From positions 2,431,501-2,495,500 of the forward strand of contig NZ_CP134050.1 of the NCBI RefSeq assembly GCF_031583145.1: DNA of 64,000 nt. Reading direction: 5' to 3'. Origin of the DNA: Brevibacillus brevis (GTDB taxonomy: Bacteria > Bacillota > Bacilli > Brevibacillales > Brevibacillaceae). Positions 50,215 to 58,799 of the stretch are shown here, in pieces; position 1 is the stretch's first letter; every line of letters starts with the position of its first letter. A model generated the notes under the pieces. That model was not told the DNA's origin. It did not search any database and saw only the letters and a program-made list of their open reading frames with translations. Both the position numbers and the translations under genes were made by a program.

Positions 50215-51618
50215 TCAAGCCGCGTTCTTTTCTTGTGGTTCCAGCTTCTTTTTATAGTGGAGCTGGTAGATGATGATGGCGATGATCATAAACGGTACGC
50301 CGCAGTAAAGGGCGATCCGCTGCTCGGGATCGAACGCAAGGCTGACCAAAACGGTCAAGTTCAGGATCAGCGACACCATCGGGACGACAGGATAAAGCGG
50401 TGTCCGGAACTTCAGGTCCTCCAGTTTGCCACCCGTCCTCAAATAGTGGCGGCGGAAGGCGAGCTGGGAAGCGGAGATGGAAATCCAGCCGATTTGAGCC
50501 CCCAGACCGGCGACGGACAACAGAACCATAAACACCGTGTCCTCCGCGAAAAAGCCGGACAAGAGGGACAAGAGCGCAATCATGAAGGTGATCAGCAAGG
50601 CGTTCATCGGAATGCCTTTTTTGTTGACGGAAGCCAGCTTGGGTGAGGCCATGCCTTCCGTTGAAAGGGCGTACAGCATGCGAGTCGCAGCGTAGAGTCC
50701 GGAGTTGGCCACGGACAAGAGCGCGGTCAGCACGACAAAGTTCATGATGTCGGCAGCGTAAGGAATTCCGATGCTGTCGAATACGACGACAAACGGACTT
50801 TCCACGACCCCTGCCTGTTGGTAAGGAATCATTCCCGCAAGGATAAAGATGGCAAGCACAAAGAACACGAGTGTGCGCCAAACGGTATTGCGGATGGACT
50901 TGGGAATGGTTTTCTCCGGTTCTTTGCTCTCACCTGCTGCAATCCCGATGAGCTCTGTGCCTTGAAAAGAAAAGTTCACCGTGATCATGGTCATCAAAAG
51001 CCCTGTGATGCCGTGGGGGAGCCAGGAGCTGCTGGCAAAGTTGGAGAACATCGGTGCAGGCTGGCCGTTTTTCAGGTCGATCAGGCCGAACATGGCCGCA
51101 CCGCCCAAAATGATGAACAGGATGATAGCGCTTACTTTAATGCTGGAAAACCAAAACTCGGTTTCGCCAAACGCACGGGCCGACAAAGCATTCAGCAGGA
51201 ACAGCCCTGCGCCGAAGATCGCGCACCACATCCATACAGGTGAATCAGGAAACCAACGCTGCATCAAGAGACCCGAAGACAACAATTCAAGCGCGACGGT
51301 AACCGCCCAGCCGAACCAGTAAAGCCAGCCGACGCCAAAACCGAGGGAAGGGCTCACAAAGCGAGTCATGTACGTTTGAAAAGAGCCGGATACCGGCATC
51401 GCAACGGTCAATTCACCGAGGCACAGCATGGTCAGATACATGATGAAGCCGCCGACCAGGAAGGAGAGGATCGTGCCGAACGGACCTGCCTGGCTGATCG
51501 TATAGCCGGAGCCCAGGAACAAGCCGGTGCCGATGACACCTCCGAGAGAGATCATGAAGAGGTGCCTGCTGTTCATGCTTCGTTTCAACTGTTGATGGTT
51601 TTCCTTGTGTGTGGTCAT
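50215..51618 (-). CDS. rocE: Amino acid permease, probably arginine/ornithine (RocE-like)
   Basis: 467 aa, 12 spans, AAT/APC superfamily. LKRSMNSRHLFMISLGGVIGTGLFLGSGYTISQAGPFGTILSFLVGGFIMYLTMLCLGELTVAMPVSGSFQTY is typical of the arginine/lysine permease group. ATG 51618 has GAAGGAG 8 nt upstream; longer frames start in the promoter region. A sigma-54 promoter and RocR-like upstream sites precede it, and a RocR-like activator and ornithine aminotransferase gene lie next to it, so arginine/ornithine import is the favoured role. Symbol by context. Confidence 0.82.
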   Translation of the reverse strand: MTTHKENHQQLKRSMNSRHLFMISLGGVIGTGLFLGSGYTISQAGPFGTILSFLVGGFIMYLTMLCLGELTVAMPVSGSFQTYMTRFVSPSLGFGVGWLYWFGWAVTVALELLSSGLLMQRWFPDSPVWMWCAIFGAGLFLLNALSARAFGETEFWFSSIKVSAIILFIILGGAAMFGLIDLKNGQPAPMFSNFASSSWLPHGITGLLMTMITVNFSFQGTELIGIAAGESKEPEKTIPKSIRNTVWRTLVFFVLAIFILAGMIPYQQAGVVESPFVVVFDSIGIPYAADIMNFVVLTALLSVANSGLYAATRMLYALSTEGMASPKLASVNKKGIPMNALLITFMIALLSLLSGFFAEDTVFMVLLSVAGLGAQIGWISISASQLAFRRHYLRTGGKLEDLKFRTPLYPVVPMVSLILNLTVLVSLAFDPEQRIALYCGVPFMIIAIIIYQLHYKKKLEPQEKNAA

Positions 51619-51683
51619 AGAGTCGACTCCTTCGTGCAGAAAGTAGAGAAAAGGTGAATACGTTTTCAAGGCGACTATACTTT

Positions 51684-51700
51684 GTGCAAGAATGATACCA
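51684..51700 (-). promoter_or_regulatory. Sigma-54 promoter of the permease gene
   Basis: On the minus strand TGGTATCATTCTTGCAC gives the -24 GG (51698-51699) and -12 GC (51686-51687) with the invariant 10-nt spacing. It lies about 66 nt before the permease start. Confidence 0.88.
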
Positions 51701-51737
51701 AATAACATAAGCCCATGGAAAGTGCCCATTTTAGGAA

Positions 51738-51770
51738 ATGTGCAAACATTCGTTGCAGTTTTGTGCAAAA
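51738..51770 (-). promoter_or_regulatory. RocR-type upstream activating sequence of the permease gene
   Basis: TTGCA-N6-TGCAA (51753-51768) and a second TGTGCAAACA element (51740-51749) lie 40-70 nt upstream of the sigma-54 promoter, where an enhancer-binding protein would act. Similar TGCA-type inverted repeats occur upstream of the ornithine aminotransferase gene. Confidence 0.65.
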
Positions 51771-51819
51771 AATGAAAAAAATACGCCAAATTTTTTGGCG
51801 TATTCTGCGCTTCCGGGCA

Positions 51820-53238
51820 TTAGCCGCGGATACCGAGCTTTCGCAGCCGGTACTGAAGGCTTTGCCTGCTGATTTGCAGCTCCTTCGCGGCCCTCGAAAT
51901 ATTGCCTCCGTATTTGTCTACGACATGATGAATGTAAGCGGTCTCGAATTCCTGCATCGTTTCCTTGAGCGGCTTGCCTTCTCCGAGGAAGGGGAGGAAC
52001 GGCTCACTCAAGGGCTCCACAGCAGCTGCGGATACGGCGGAGGCGGGAGTGCGGCGCAAAAAGTGCAACGGCAAATGCTCAAAGCCGATGAGCGTCTCAT
52101 CCATCATCAAGTTCATCGCACCTTCGATCAGATGCTGGAGCTCCCTGACGTTCCCGGGCCAGTCATGCTCGTTGAAAAAGTGCAGGACCTCGTCAGTCAC
52201 GCCTACGACATCCATTTGAAACAGCTGATTGTATTTGGCGATGAAGTGCTTTGTCAGCATCGGTATGTCTTCCTTCCGTTCCCGCAGTGGGGGGAGGAAC
52301 AAGGTGACGACGCCGAGTCGGTAGTACAAGTCTTTGCGAAGATGCTGGTTCGCGATCGCTTCTACGGGATCTTCATTAATGGCGGCGATAATCCGCACAT
52401 CGATAGCGCGGTCCTTGGTGTCCCCGATGCGTCGAATGGACTTCTCCTGCAGAGCGCGCAACAATTTGGCCTGCAAAGACATACTAAGCGAGTTGACTTC
52501 ATCGAGGAAGAGCGTGCCGCCCTCCGCCTGTTCGAACAAGCCGGGGCGCTCGATTGCGCCGGTAAAGGCTCCGCGGGAAGTACCAAACAGCAGCCCCTCG
52601 ATCAGGCTGTCGGGCAAAGCAGCGCAGTTTTGTGAAATAAGGGGAGCGGAAGCGCGCAAACTAGCATTGTGAATGCTTTGCACAAACAGCTCCTTGCCTG
52701 CTCCGGTCTCTCCGACCACAAGGACGGAGGAAGAGGTGCGGGCTGCTCGTTTTGCGCTTTCGATTACATCGAGAATGGGTGCGCTGCGGCCAATGATTTG
52801 GTCAAAGGTATAACGAGAACCGTTTTTTTCGAGCAAATTTTCGCGAATGAGCCGCTCCATCTTGGTCACGTCGTCCGCGATTTCGACCGCGCCCACGATT
52901 TGTCCGTTTTCCAGGATCGGGTACGTATTGTTAATCGTCGTAATTTCCTTCTGCTTGTCGTTGAAATACGTCTGCCGGGTGTTTCGAATGCTTTTTCCCG
53001 TCCGCAGGCACGTGAGCAGGGTGCTTTCCTGTCCGCTGGGAAACTGGAACACTTCGGATAACGGCTTGTGCAGCACATCCTGCTGCGACATGGATTCCAG
53101 CTCCGTCATTTTCTGATTGTAGACAATCGTTTTTCCGTGCGCGTCGATGACATGCACGCCTTCGTTCATTCTGTCCAAGATCTGCTCGTAGATACGCAAG
53201 AACGTGTCGGGGGATGAATGCTGCATGGAAGACGACAC
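51820..53238 (-). CDS. rocR: Sigma-54-dependent transcriptional activator (RocR-like)
   Basis: 472 aa in three parts: an N-terminal PAS domain (RMNEGVHVIDAHGKTIVYNQKMTELE), a central AAA+ domain with Walker A GETGAGKE, the sigma-54-binding loop RGAFTGAI and GGTLFLDEV, and a C-terminal Fis-type HTH (NISRAAKELQISRQSLQYRLRKLG). GTG 53238 has GGTGA 6 nt upstream. It lies between two sigma-54 promoters with TGCA-type upstream sites that drive an arginine-type permease and ornithine aminotransferase, matching RocR. No sigma-54-type activator for another pathway is nearby. Confidence 0.88.
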   Translation of the reverse strand: MSSSMQHSSPDTFLRIYEQILDRMNEGVHVIDAHGKTIVYNQKMTELESMSQQDVLHKPLSEVFQFPSGQESTLLTCLRTGKSIRNTRQTYFNDKQKEITTINNTYPILENGQIVGAVEIADDVTKMERLIRENLLEKNGSRYTFDQIIGRSAPILDVIESAKRAARTSSSVLVVGETGAGKELFVQSIHNASLRASAPLISQNCAALPDSLIEGLLFGTSRGAFTGAIERPGLFEQAEGGTLFLDEVNSLSMSLQAKLLRALQEKSIRRIGDTKDRAIDVRIIAAINEDPVEAIANQHLRKDLYYRLGVVTLFLPPLRERKEDIPMLTKHFIAKYNQLFQMDVVGVTDEVLHFFNEHDWPGNVRELQHLIEGAMNLMMDETLIGFEHLPLHFLRRTPASAVSAAAVEPLSEPFLPFLGEGKPLKETMQEFETAYIHHVVDKYGGNISRAAKELQISRQSLQYRLRKLGIRG

Positions 53239-53287
53239 AATGGTTCACCAGCCTTTCCTCGTGAAAATATCATATCATAGGAAGCAA

Positions 53288-53370
53288 TAGGTGCAAAATG
53301 TTTATGCACATGCCGAAAATGTCAAACCGATGCGCAAAAATATTTTGCGGTTCAACGCATTTTTTGCATC
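53288..53370 (+). promoter_or_regulatory. RocR-type upstream activating sequences of rocD
   Basis: Three elements lie in the gap: GTGCA-N9-TGCAC (53291-53309), the perfect palindrome CGCAAAA-ATA-TTTTGCG (53333-53349) and a CGCAT/TGCAT element (about 53356-53369), 20-100 nt upstream of the sigma-54 promoter. Confidence 0.65.
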
Positions 53371-53390
53371 CTTTCTCGTCTTTTTTCGAT

Positions 53391-53406
53391 TGGCATCGTT
53401 CTTGCT
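53391..53406 (+). promoter_or_regulatory. Sigma-54 promoter of rocD
   Basis: TGGCATCGTTCTTGCT: -24 GG (53392-53393) and -12 GC (53404-53405) with 10-nt spacing, close to the consensus TGGCAC-N5-TTGC. It lies about 39 nt before the rocD start. Confidence 0.92.
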
Positions 53407-53444
53407 TATAACAATTGCATGTGAACTTGAAGGAGGTCGTCAAC

Positions 53445-54656
53445 ATGGAACAAACCAAGAAAGTAATTGACCAGACTGAAAAATACGGAGCGCATAACTA
53501 TCATCCGCTGCCGATCGTCATCTCCAAGGCGGAAGGTGTATGGGTGGAAGATCCGGAAGGCAATAAATACTTGGATATGCTGAGCGCGTACTCCGCCCTG
53601 AACCAAGGACATCGCCACCCGCGCATCATCCAGGCGCTCAAGGATCAGGCAGACAAGGTGACGCTGACCTCCCGCGCGTTTTACAACGACCAGCTGGGCG
53701 AATTCTATGAGAGATTGTCCGCTTTGACAGGAAAAGAAATGATTTTGCCGATGAATACCGGGGCGGAAGCGGTTGAGACTGCGCTCAAGGCAGTGCGCCG
53801 CTGGGCTTACGATGTGAAGAAAGTAGCGGAAAACCAGGCGGAGATCATCGTATGCGAAGGCAACTTCCACGGACGCACCGTGACGATCACGTCTTTCTCT
53901 TCCGCTGAGGAGTACAGAAGCGGATTCGGTCCGTTTACACCTGGCTTCAAAATCATTCCGTACGGAGACATCGAAGCGCTGAAAAAGGCGATCACGCCAA
54001 ACACAGCCGCATTCATGCTCGAGCCGATTCAAGGGGAGGCAGGAATCATCATTCCGCCGGAAGGCTTCTTGAAACAAGCATACGATGTATGTAAGGAAAA
54101 CAACGTCCTTTTGGTTTGCGATGAAATCCAAACCGGCTTCGGTCGTACAGGCAAGCTGTTTGCGAGCGACTGGGAAGGCGTAAAGCCGGATATGTACATC
54201 ATGGGGAAAGCGCTGGGCGGCGGTGTATTCCCGATCTCCGCTGTTGCTGCGGACAAAGAAATTCTCGGCGTATTCGAACCAGGCTCCCACGGCTCGACCT
54301 TCGGCGGCAATCCGCTCGGCTGCGCAGTTGCGGTAGCAGCGATGGACGTGCTGGCGGACGAAGGACTCGTCCAGCGTTCGCAGGAGATGGGCGCGTACTT
54401 CATGGAGAAGCTGAAAGAAATCAAAAACCCGCTCATCGAGGAAATTCGCGGCCGTGGTTTGTTCATCGGTTTGGAATTGAAAACAGCGGCCCGTCCGTAT
54501 TGCGAAAAGCTGAAAGAACTGGGCCTGCTCTGCAAAGAAACGCATGAGACGACGATCCGCTTCGCTCCGCCGCTTGTCATTACCAAGGAAGAGCTGGATT
54601 GGGCGATCGACAAGATCAAGCAAGTGCTGCATGTAGCAGAAACGGCAAACGCATAA
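53445..54656 (+). CDS. rocD: Ornithine aminotransferase
   Basis: 403 aa, class III PLP aminotransferase. [71 protein letters not shown] and [17 protein letters not shown] (PLP Lys in GKAL) are all present, with [13 protein letters not shown] afterwards. It converts ornithine and 2-oxoglutarate to glutamate semialdehyde and glutamate in arginine catabolism. ATG 53445 has AAGGAGG upstream. Sigma-54 promoter and RocR-like regulator support the assignment. Confidence 0.95.
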   Translation: MEQTKKVIDQTEKYGAHNYHPLPIVISKAEGVWVEDPEGNKYLDMLSAYSALNQGHRHPRIIQALKDQADKVTLTSRAFYNDQLGEFYERLSALTGKEMILPMNTGAEAVETALKAVRRWAYDVKKVAENQAEIIVCEGNFHGRTVTITSFSSAEEYRSGFGPFTPGFKIIPYGDIEALKKAITPNTAAFMLEPIQGEAGIIIPPEGFLKQAYDVCKENNVLLVCDEIQTGFGRTGKLFASDWEGVKPDMYIMGKALGGGVFPISAVAADKEILGVFEPGSHGSTFGGNPLGCAVAVAAMDVLADEGLVQRSQEMGAYFMEKLKEIKNPLIEEIRGRGLFIGLELKTAARPYCEKLKELGLLCKETHETTIRFAPPLVITKEELDWAIDKIKQVLHVAETANA

Positions 54657-54670
54657 GGCCTGCGAAGAAT

Positions 54671-54696
54671 GCTGCCCTCACCGGGGCAGCTTTTTT
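54671..54696 (+). terminator. Terminator of rocD
   Basis: GCTGCCC (54671-54677) pairs with GGGGCAGC (54683-54690), followed by TTTTTT. Confidence 0.88.
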
Positions 54697-54749
54697 GTTT
54701 GGAAACGGGTATGAATGCGAGGAAAATGTATCGACAAATTTCGACCGGT

Positions 54750-54858
54750 TGTGGATAAAGATGGAAAAGGAATCCACATAGAGGTGTCTTGCTTTCAATC
54801 GGTTACGCACATATTGCCCACAACTTTTGCACAACTTTTCCACATGCAGTGTGGATAT
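54750..54858. promoter_or_regulatory. Cluster of DnaA boxes upstream of sda
   Basis: One perfect DnaA box (TGTGGATAA at 54750-54758, reverse of TTATCCACA) and four near matches: GAATCCACA 54770-54778, TTGCCCACA 54814-54822, TTTTCCACA 54836-54844 and TGTGGATAT 54850-54858. In B. subtilis DnaA boxes in the sda promoter activate sda in response to replication initiation. Confidence 0.85.
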
Positions 54859-54927
54859 CGGAACGGTTGTTCGATACTGGCAGCATCTGCTACAATAGGC
54901 ACATAAACGAGCTGGAGGTGAGCAAAG

Positions 54928-55065
54928 GTGAAATACTTAAGCGATCAGATGTTGATAGAAGTATATCATCGAGCTGTCGACCTTCAACTAGATGCTGCTT
55001 TTATTGAGCTGCTTCGTCTGGAACTGAACAACCGAAACATCCGTATCGCACAAGCCAGCGCGTAA
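54928..55065 (+). CDS. sda: Sporulation histidine kinase inhibitor Sda
   Basis: 45 aa from GTG 54928 with GGAGGTG 7-14 nt upstream: MKYLSDQMLIEVYHRAVDLQ, LDAAFIELLRLELNNRNIRI, AQASA. The two-helix hairpin with LSDQxLIExYxxAxxLxLDxxFIELLxxEL matches Sda, which blocks KinA autophosphorylation and so delays sporulation during replication stress or initiation. DnaA boxes lie just upstream, as known for sda. Confidence 0.95.
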   Translation: MKYLSDQMLIEVYHRAVDLQLDAAFIELLRLELNNRNIRIAQASA

Positions 55066-55090
55066 GAGAAGAAGATGCTATAAGAAAGGC

Positions 55091-55124
55091 AAAGCCATCC
55101 CCCGACTGTGGTGGATGGCTTTTT
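55091..55124. terminator. Terminator of sda
   Basis: AAAGCCATCC (55091-55100) pairs with GGATGGCTTT (55113-55122), followed by TT. Confidence 0.8.
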
Positions 55125-55148
55125 CATTGGGCAGACGCAGGCTACCAC

Positions 55149-55649
55149 TTACACGAATTCGATTGCGGTGATTCCTTCAATCGGCGGCTCCTTGGCGAGC
55201 AGCATCTCGGGCAAATACAGATAGACCGGACCGTTTTCGCGAATCGGCTTGCCGTCTTTTGAAAATTGCAGGATGGCACGTCTTGCCTCTGCCAGGGGCA
55301 GCTCGACGGGTTCATTGCCTTCCCGGTGCAATCGGACCCGGGTGGCTTCCGGCAGGGGCTGCGCATTTGTGATAAAAGGATCAAGACGTATGCCGTAGTC
55401 CCCTTCCAGCACTTTGCGCTCTTGTGCGAGAGTCTTGCGTTGTTCCGTCGGCAGCTGTGCGCCCTCGCGCAGCTCCTTGTCCCACTGGTTGCCTGTCCCT
55501 TGCAAATATTTGGCCTGGGTCTGATCGGCAGAATCGGTCTCCCCGACGTACGTGCGGAGGTCGAATTTTCGATCGTCAAAAACCCAGACGGTTGGATCCA
55601 AGGTAATAGGATAGGAGATGGCTCCTTTAAACACGATCACATCCGACAT
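55149..55649 (-). CDS. Hypothetical protein, 166 aa
   Basis: Not recognised. From ATG 55649 (GGAGG 9-13 nt upstream): MSDVIVFKGAISYPITLDPTVWVFDDRKFDLRTYV, a beta-rich N-terminus, then TGNQWDKELREGAQLP, and a C-terminal PPIEGITAIEFV. It has no signal peptide and is probably a small cytoplasmic protein. It lies next to sda on the other strand. Confidence 0.7.
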   Translation of the reverse strand: MSDVIVFKGAISYPITLDPTVWVFDDRKFDLRTYVGETDSADQTQAKYLQGTGNQWDKELREGAQLPTEQRKTLAQERKVLEGDYGIRLDPFITNAQPLPEATRVRLHREGNEPVELPLAEARRAILQFSKDGKPIRENGPVYLYLPEMLLAKEPPIEGITAIEFV

Positions 55650-55766
55650 GAAGCATACCTCCGTAATCAATCATTCTCGTTTTCCATTCTCCATTCTACT
55701 GAACATCTCTTCGGACAGCAATTGAATGAAATATAACGAAAATTTCAGAAATTGGTCTTAAAATCA

Positions 55767-55794
55767 TTGACACATAATTCAGAGTTTATATAAT
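55767..55794 (+). promoter_or_regulatory. Consensus sigma-A promoter
   Basis: -35 TTGACA (55767-55772) and -10 TATAAT (55789-55794), both perfect, with a 16-nt spacer in a strongly A/T-rich stretch. It should drive the amidohydrolase/AbgT operon strongly. Confidence 0.85.
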
Positions 55795-55891
55795 TATAGT
55801 AAATTATTGAACCTTTATAGAAAGGAAGTGAATATGCCGCTCAGCCAAGAGCATGTTTCAAATCAGATTTTACGAAAGAGGAGGCAGTGCG

Positions 55892-57082
55892 ATGGAACGC
55901 GATCTCATTACCCAGCTTCTCGAATCGGTACGTGAAGACGTGATTACCTGGCGGCGTCACTTGCATCAAAACCCGGAATTGTCCTTCCAGGAGGAGAAAA
56001 CGGCGAACTTCGTCTACGATCTCTTGACTTCGTTTGGTCATATGGAGCTGTCCAGACCTACCAAAACGAGTGTGATGGCGAGGCTCATCGGCAGCCGGCC
56101 CGGAAAAGTCATCGGCCTGCGGGCTGACATGGACGCTCTGGCGATCACTGAAGAAAACGATTTTCCATACGCTTCGCAGGTACCCGGGGTCATGCACGCA
56201 TGCGGGCACGACGGGCATACAGCGATGCTTTTGGGCGCGGCCAAAGTTCTCACCAGTCTGCGCGACCGGATCTGCGGGGAAGTTCGTTTCATCTTTCAGC
56301 ACGCCGAGGAAGTGCAGCCGGGCGGTGCGCGGGAAATGGTGGAGGCTGGGGTAGCCGACGGAGTGGATCTCATGCTGGGCATCCATCTGATGTCCCATTT
56401 GCCCGTCGGCAAAATCGGGCTCACGTACGGGCCGGTCACAGCCAATTCGGACCGCTTCGACATTACTATCCAGGGCAAGGGTGGACATGCCTCGACGCCG
56501 CAGACATCGATCGATCCGGTAGCGATCGGCGCGCAGGTCATCTCCAGCTTGCAGCACATTGTGTCTCGCCAAACCGATCCGCTGGAAAAGCTGGTCGTTT
56601 CGGTCACGAACTTCCACGGAGGGACAGGCGCTTACAATGTCATACCGGATCGGGCGTATTTGAGCGGTTCGGTTCGCAGCTTTGCGGGTGAGGTGAGAGA
56701 GTCCGCAGTCTCCCACCTGGAGCAAATTGTCGCAGGTGTCACAGCGGCATACGGAGCGTCCTACTCCTTCGATTATCGCTACGGGTATTCATCGGTTTTC
56801 AATGACGAGGCGGTCACGAGATCGGTGGAAAAGCTGATCGAAGAGGAATGGGGCCAAGATGTGATCCAGTACGTGCCTCCGATGATGGGCGGCGAAGATT
56901 TCTCCGCGTTTTCCGATGCGGTGCCCAGCTGTTTTGTCTTGGTGGGGGCGGGCAACGAAGAGAAAGGGATTGTCTACCCGCATCACCATCCGCGCTTTAC
57001 GGTGGACGAGGATGCGCTTAAGGACGGGGTCAGGCTGTTTGTCACGTACGTATTGAAAGCGGCAGCGGAAACATCAGGCTAG
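55892..57082 (+). CDS. M20-family amidohydrolase (AbgB/hippurate-hydrolase-like)
   Basis: 396 aa. RRHLHQNPELSFQEEKTANFV opens the catalytic domain; VMHACGHDGHTAMLLGAAKVL (zinc ligands), FIFQHAEEVQPGGAREMVEAG (catalytic Glu) and the C-terminal His in YPHHHPRFTVDE fit the M20D amidohydrolases. ATG 55892 has AAGAGGAGG upstream. It is followed 30 nt later by an AbgT-type transporter gene, so import and hydrolysis of an acyl-amino acid such as p-aminobenzoyl-glutamate is likely. Confidence 0.9.
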   Translation: MERDLITQLLESVREDVITWRRHLHQNPELSFQEEKTANFVYDLLTSFGHMELSRPTKTSVMARLIGSRPGKVIGLRADMDALAITEENDFPYASQVPGVMHACGHDGHTAMLLGAAKVLTSLRDRICGEVRFIFQHAEEVQPGGAREMVEAGVADGVDLMLGIHLMSHLPVGKIGLTYGPVTANSDRFDITIQGKGGHASTPQTSIDPVAIGAQVISSLQHIVSRQTDPLEKLVVSVTNFHGGTGAYNVIPDRAYLSGSVRSFAGEVRESAVSHLEQIVAGVTAAYGASYSFDYRYGYSSVFNDEAVTRSVEKLIEEEWGQDVIQYVPPMMGGEDFSAFSDAVPSCFVLVGAGNEEKGIVYPHHHPRFTVDEDALKDGVRLFVTYVLKAAAETSG

Positions 57083-57112
57083 ATAATACTTTTACCATGG
57101 GGGCGATAATGG

Positions 57113-58642
57113 ATGGCAAATGGCGCAACAAGCCTGGAGACAGATCTGCAAAAGCAAAAAGGAATTTTGAAATGGATTGAAACGGTTGGCAACAAGCTTC
57201 CTCATCCCTTCATGCTTTTTATCATTTTGTGCGGCGTTCTGATGGTCGTGTCGGCCATCCTCTCCGCGATGAACCTGTCCGTGATTCATCCGGGAAAAGG
57301 GGAAGCGGTGGCGGTCAAAAACCTTCTTAGCCAAGAAGGAATCCATTGGATTTTGACCAACATGCTGAAAAACTTCGTGGAATTTCCCGCCCTGGGTCTC
57401 GTGCTGGCGATGACACTGGGGATCGGTCTGGCAGAAAAAGTGGGGCTCTTGACGACGGTCCTTCGAAAAATGATGTCCCGCGTACCGACCTCCATCGTCA
57501 GCTATGCCGTCGTCTTCGTGGGCGTCTTGGGCAACCTGGCTTCCGACGCCTCGATGGTGATCATCCCGCCGCTTGGAGGATTGGTGTTCCTGGCGATGGG
57601 CCGACACCCGATCGCCGGTTTTGCGGCGGGGATGGCGGGCGTCTCCTCCGGGTTTACAGCCAACCTGTTTATTGCCGGGACGGATGCCCTGCTGTCCGGG
57701 ATCAGCACATCGGTCGCCAAGACCATTGACCCATCCGCGCACGTCACACCGGTCGACAACTGGTTTTTCATGTCTGCCTCCGTGTTCATTCTCGCCTTTA
57801 TCGGGGGCTGGATTACCGACAAAGTGATCGAGCCGCGCCTGGGGACGTTTACAGGTGACACCAGCGTCTCTTTCGACGAGCTCTCGCCGCAAGAAAACAA
57901 GGCCCTCCGCATTACAGGCATCGTCGCTATCATTTTCGTCGCCATCCTTGCTGTTTTGGTCGTGCCGGAAGGATCTCTGCTGCGTGATCCGGAAACAGGC
58001 GGATTCTTGACCTCGCCGTTTTTGAAAGGAATCATCCCGATCATTCTCCTGTTTTTCGTGACGCTCTCGTTCGTTTACGGCAAACTGATGGGGCTGATCA
58101 AAACCTCGAAGGACATGCCCCACTACATGTCGGAAGCAATCAAGGACATGTCCGGCTTTATCGTTCTTGCATTTACCGCAGCGCAGTTCATTGCTTTTTT
58201 CAACTGGAGCAACATCGGGATTCTGATGGCGGTCAACGGGGCAGACTTTATGAAGAGCATTGGTCTGACCGGGCTTCCGATTGTCATTGCGTTTACTTTG
58301 TTCACGGGCGTCTGCAGCCTGTTCATCACCAGCGGTTCGGCTTTGTGGGCGATTCTGGCGCCAGTGTTCATGCCAATGCTGATGCTGCTGGATTACAGCC
58401 CCGCCTTTATCCAGGTCGCGTACCGGATTGCCGATTCCGCCACCAATACGATTTCCCCTGTCAATCCATACCTGCCGCTGATTCTCGCTTTCTATCAAAA
58501 GTACAACAAGCAGGCCGGGATGGGGACAATCTTTGCAACAATGACACCTTATGCGATCGTATTTCTGGTTGTTTGGATCATCCAGATGGCCATCTGGTAC
58601 TTCCTGGATCTGCCCGTAGGACCGGGAGTTTACCCGCGATAG
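57113..58642 (+). CDS. AbgT-family transporter
   Basis: 509 aa with about 11 spans and the AbgT family segments GNKLPHPFMLFIILCGVLMVVSAILSAMN, NMLKNFVEFPALGLVLAMTLGIGLAEKVGL and MAGVSSGFTANLFIAGTDALLSGIST, and near the C-terminus SGSALWAILAPVFMPMLMLLDYSPAFIQVAYRIADSATNTISPVNPYLP. Members import p-aminobenzoyl-glutamate or export sulfonamides. It is coupled to the M20 amidohydrolase gene. A strong terminator follows. Confidence 0.93.
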   Translation: MANGATSLETDLQKQKGILKWIETVGNKLPHPFMLFIILCGVLMVVSAILSAMNLSVIHPGKGEAVAVKNLLSQEGIHWILTNMLKNFVEFPALGLVLAMTLGIGLAEKVGLLTTVLRKMMSRVPTSIVSYAVVFVGVLGNLASDASMVIIPPLGGLVFLAMGRHPIAGFAAGMAGVSSGFTANLFIAGTDALLSGISTSVAKTIDPSAHVTPVDNWFFMSASVFILAFIGGWITDKVIEPRLGTFTGDTSVSFDELSPQENKALRITGIVAIIFVAILAVLVVPEGSLLRDPETGGFLTSPFLKGIIPIILLFFVTLSFVYGKLMGLIKTSKDMPHYMSEAIKDMSGFIVLAFTAAQFIAFFNWSNIGILMAVNGADFMKSIGLTGLPIVIAFTLFTGVCSLFITSGSALWAILAPVFMPMLMLLDYSPAFIQVAYRIADSATNTISPVNPYLPLILAFYQKYNKQAGMGTIFATMTPYAIVFLVVWIIQMAIWYFLDLPVGPGVYPR

Positions 58643-58650
58643 ACAGGAGC

Positions 58651-58691
58651 GAGCCGCACAGACCGGTGCGGCTTCGTTTTTTTTTTTTTTG
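58651..58691 (+). terminator. Strong terminator of the AbgT operon
   Basis: GAGCCGCAC (58651-58659) pairs with GTGCGGCTTC (58666-58675), followed by a run of about 14 T. Confidence 0.93.
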
Positions 58692-58799
58692 AAAAGCAGT
58701 GCCTTCCCGAGCCAGTGCTCCCCGTCGTTTGACAGGGAGTTCTTTCCTCTCTACAATTTGTAGCAGGACCTGTAGATGATGCCAAAAAGGGGTATAGCA

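Noticed and set aside
57092-58498. Long antisense frame opposite the AbgT gene
   Set aside because: Composition (His, Gln, Arg, Gly-rich) and lack of a ribosome site mark it as a shadow of the transporter gene.
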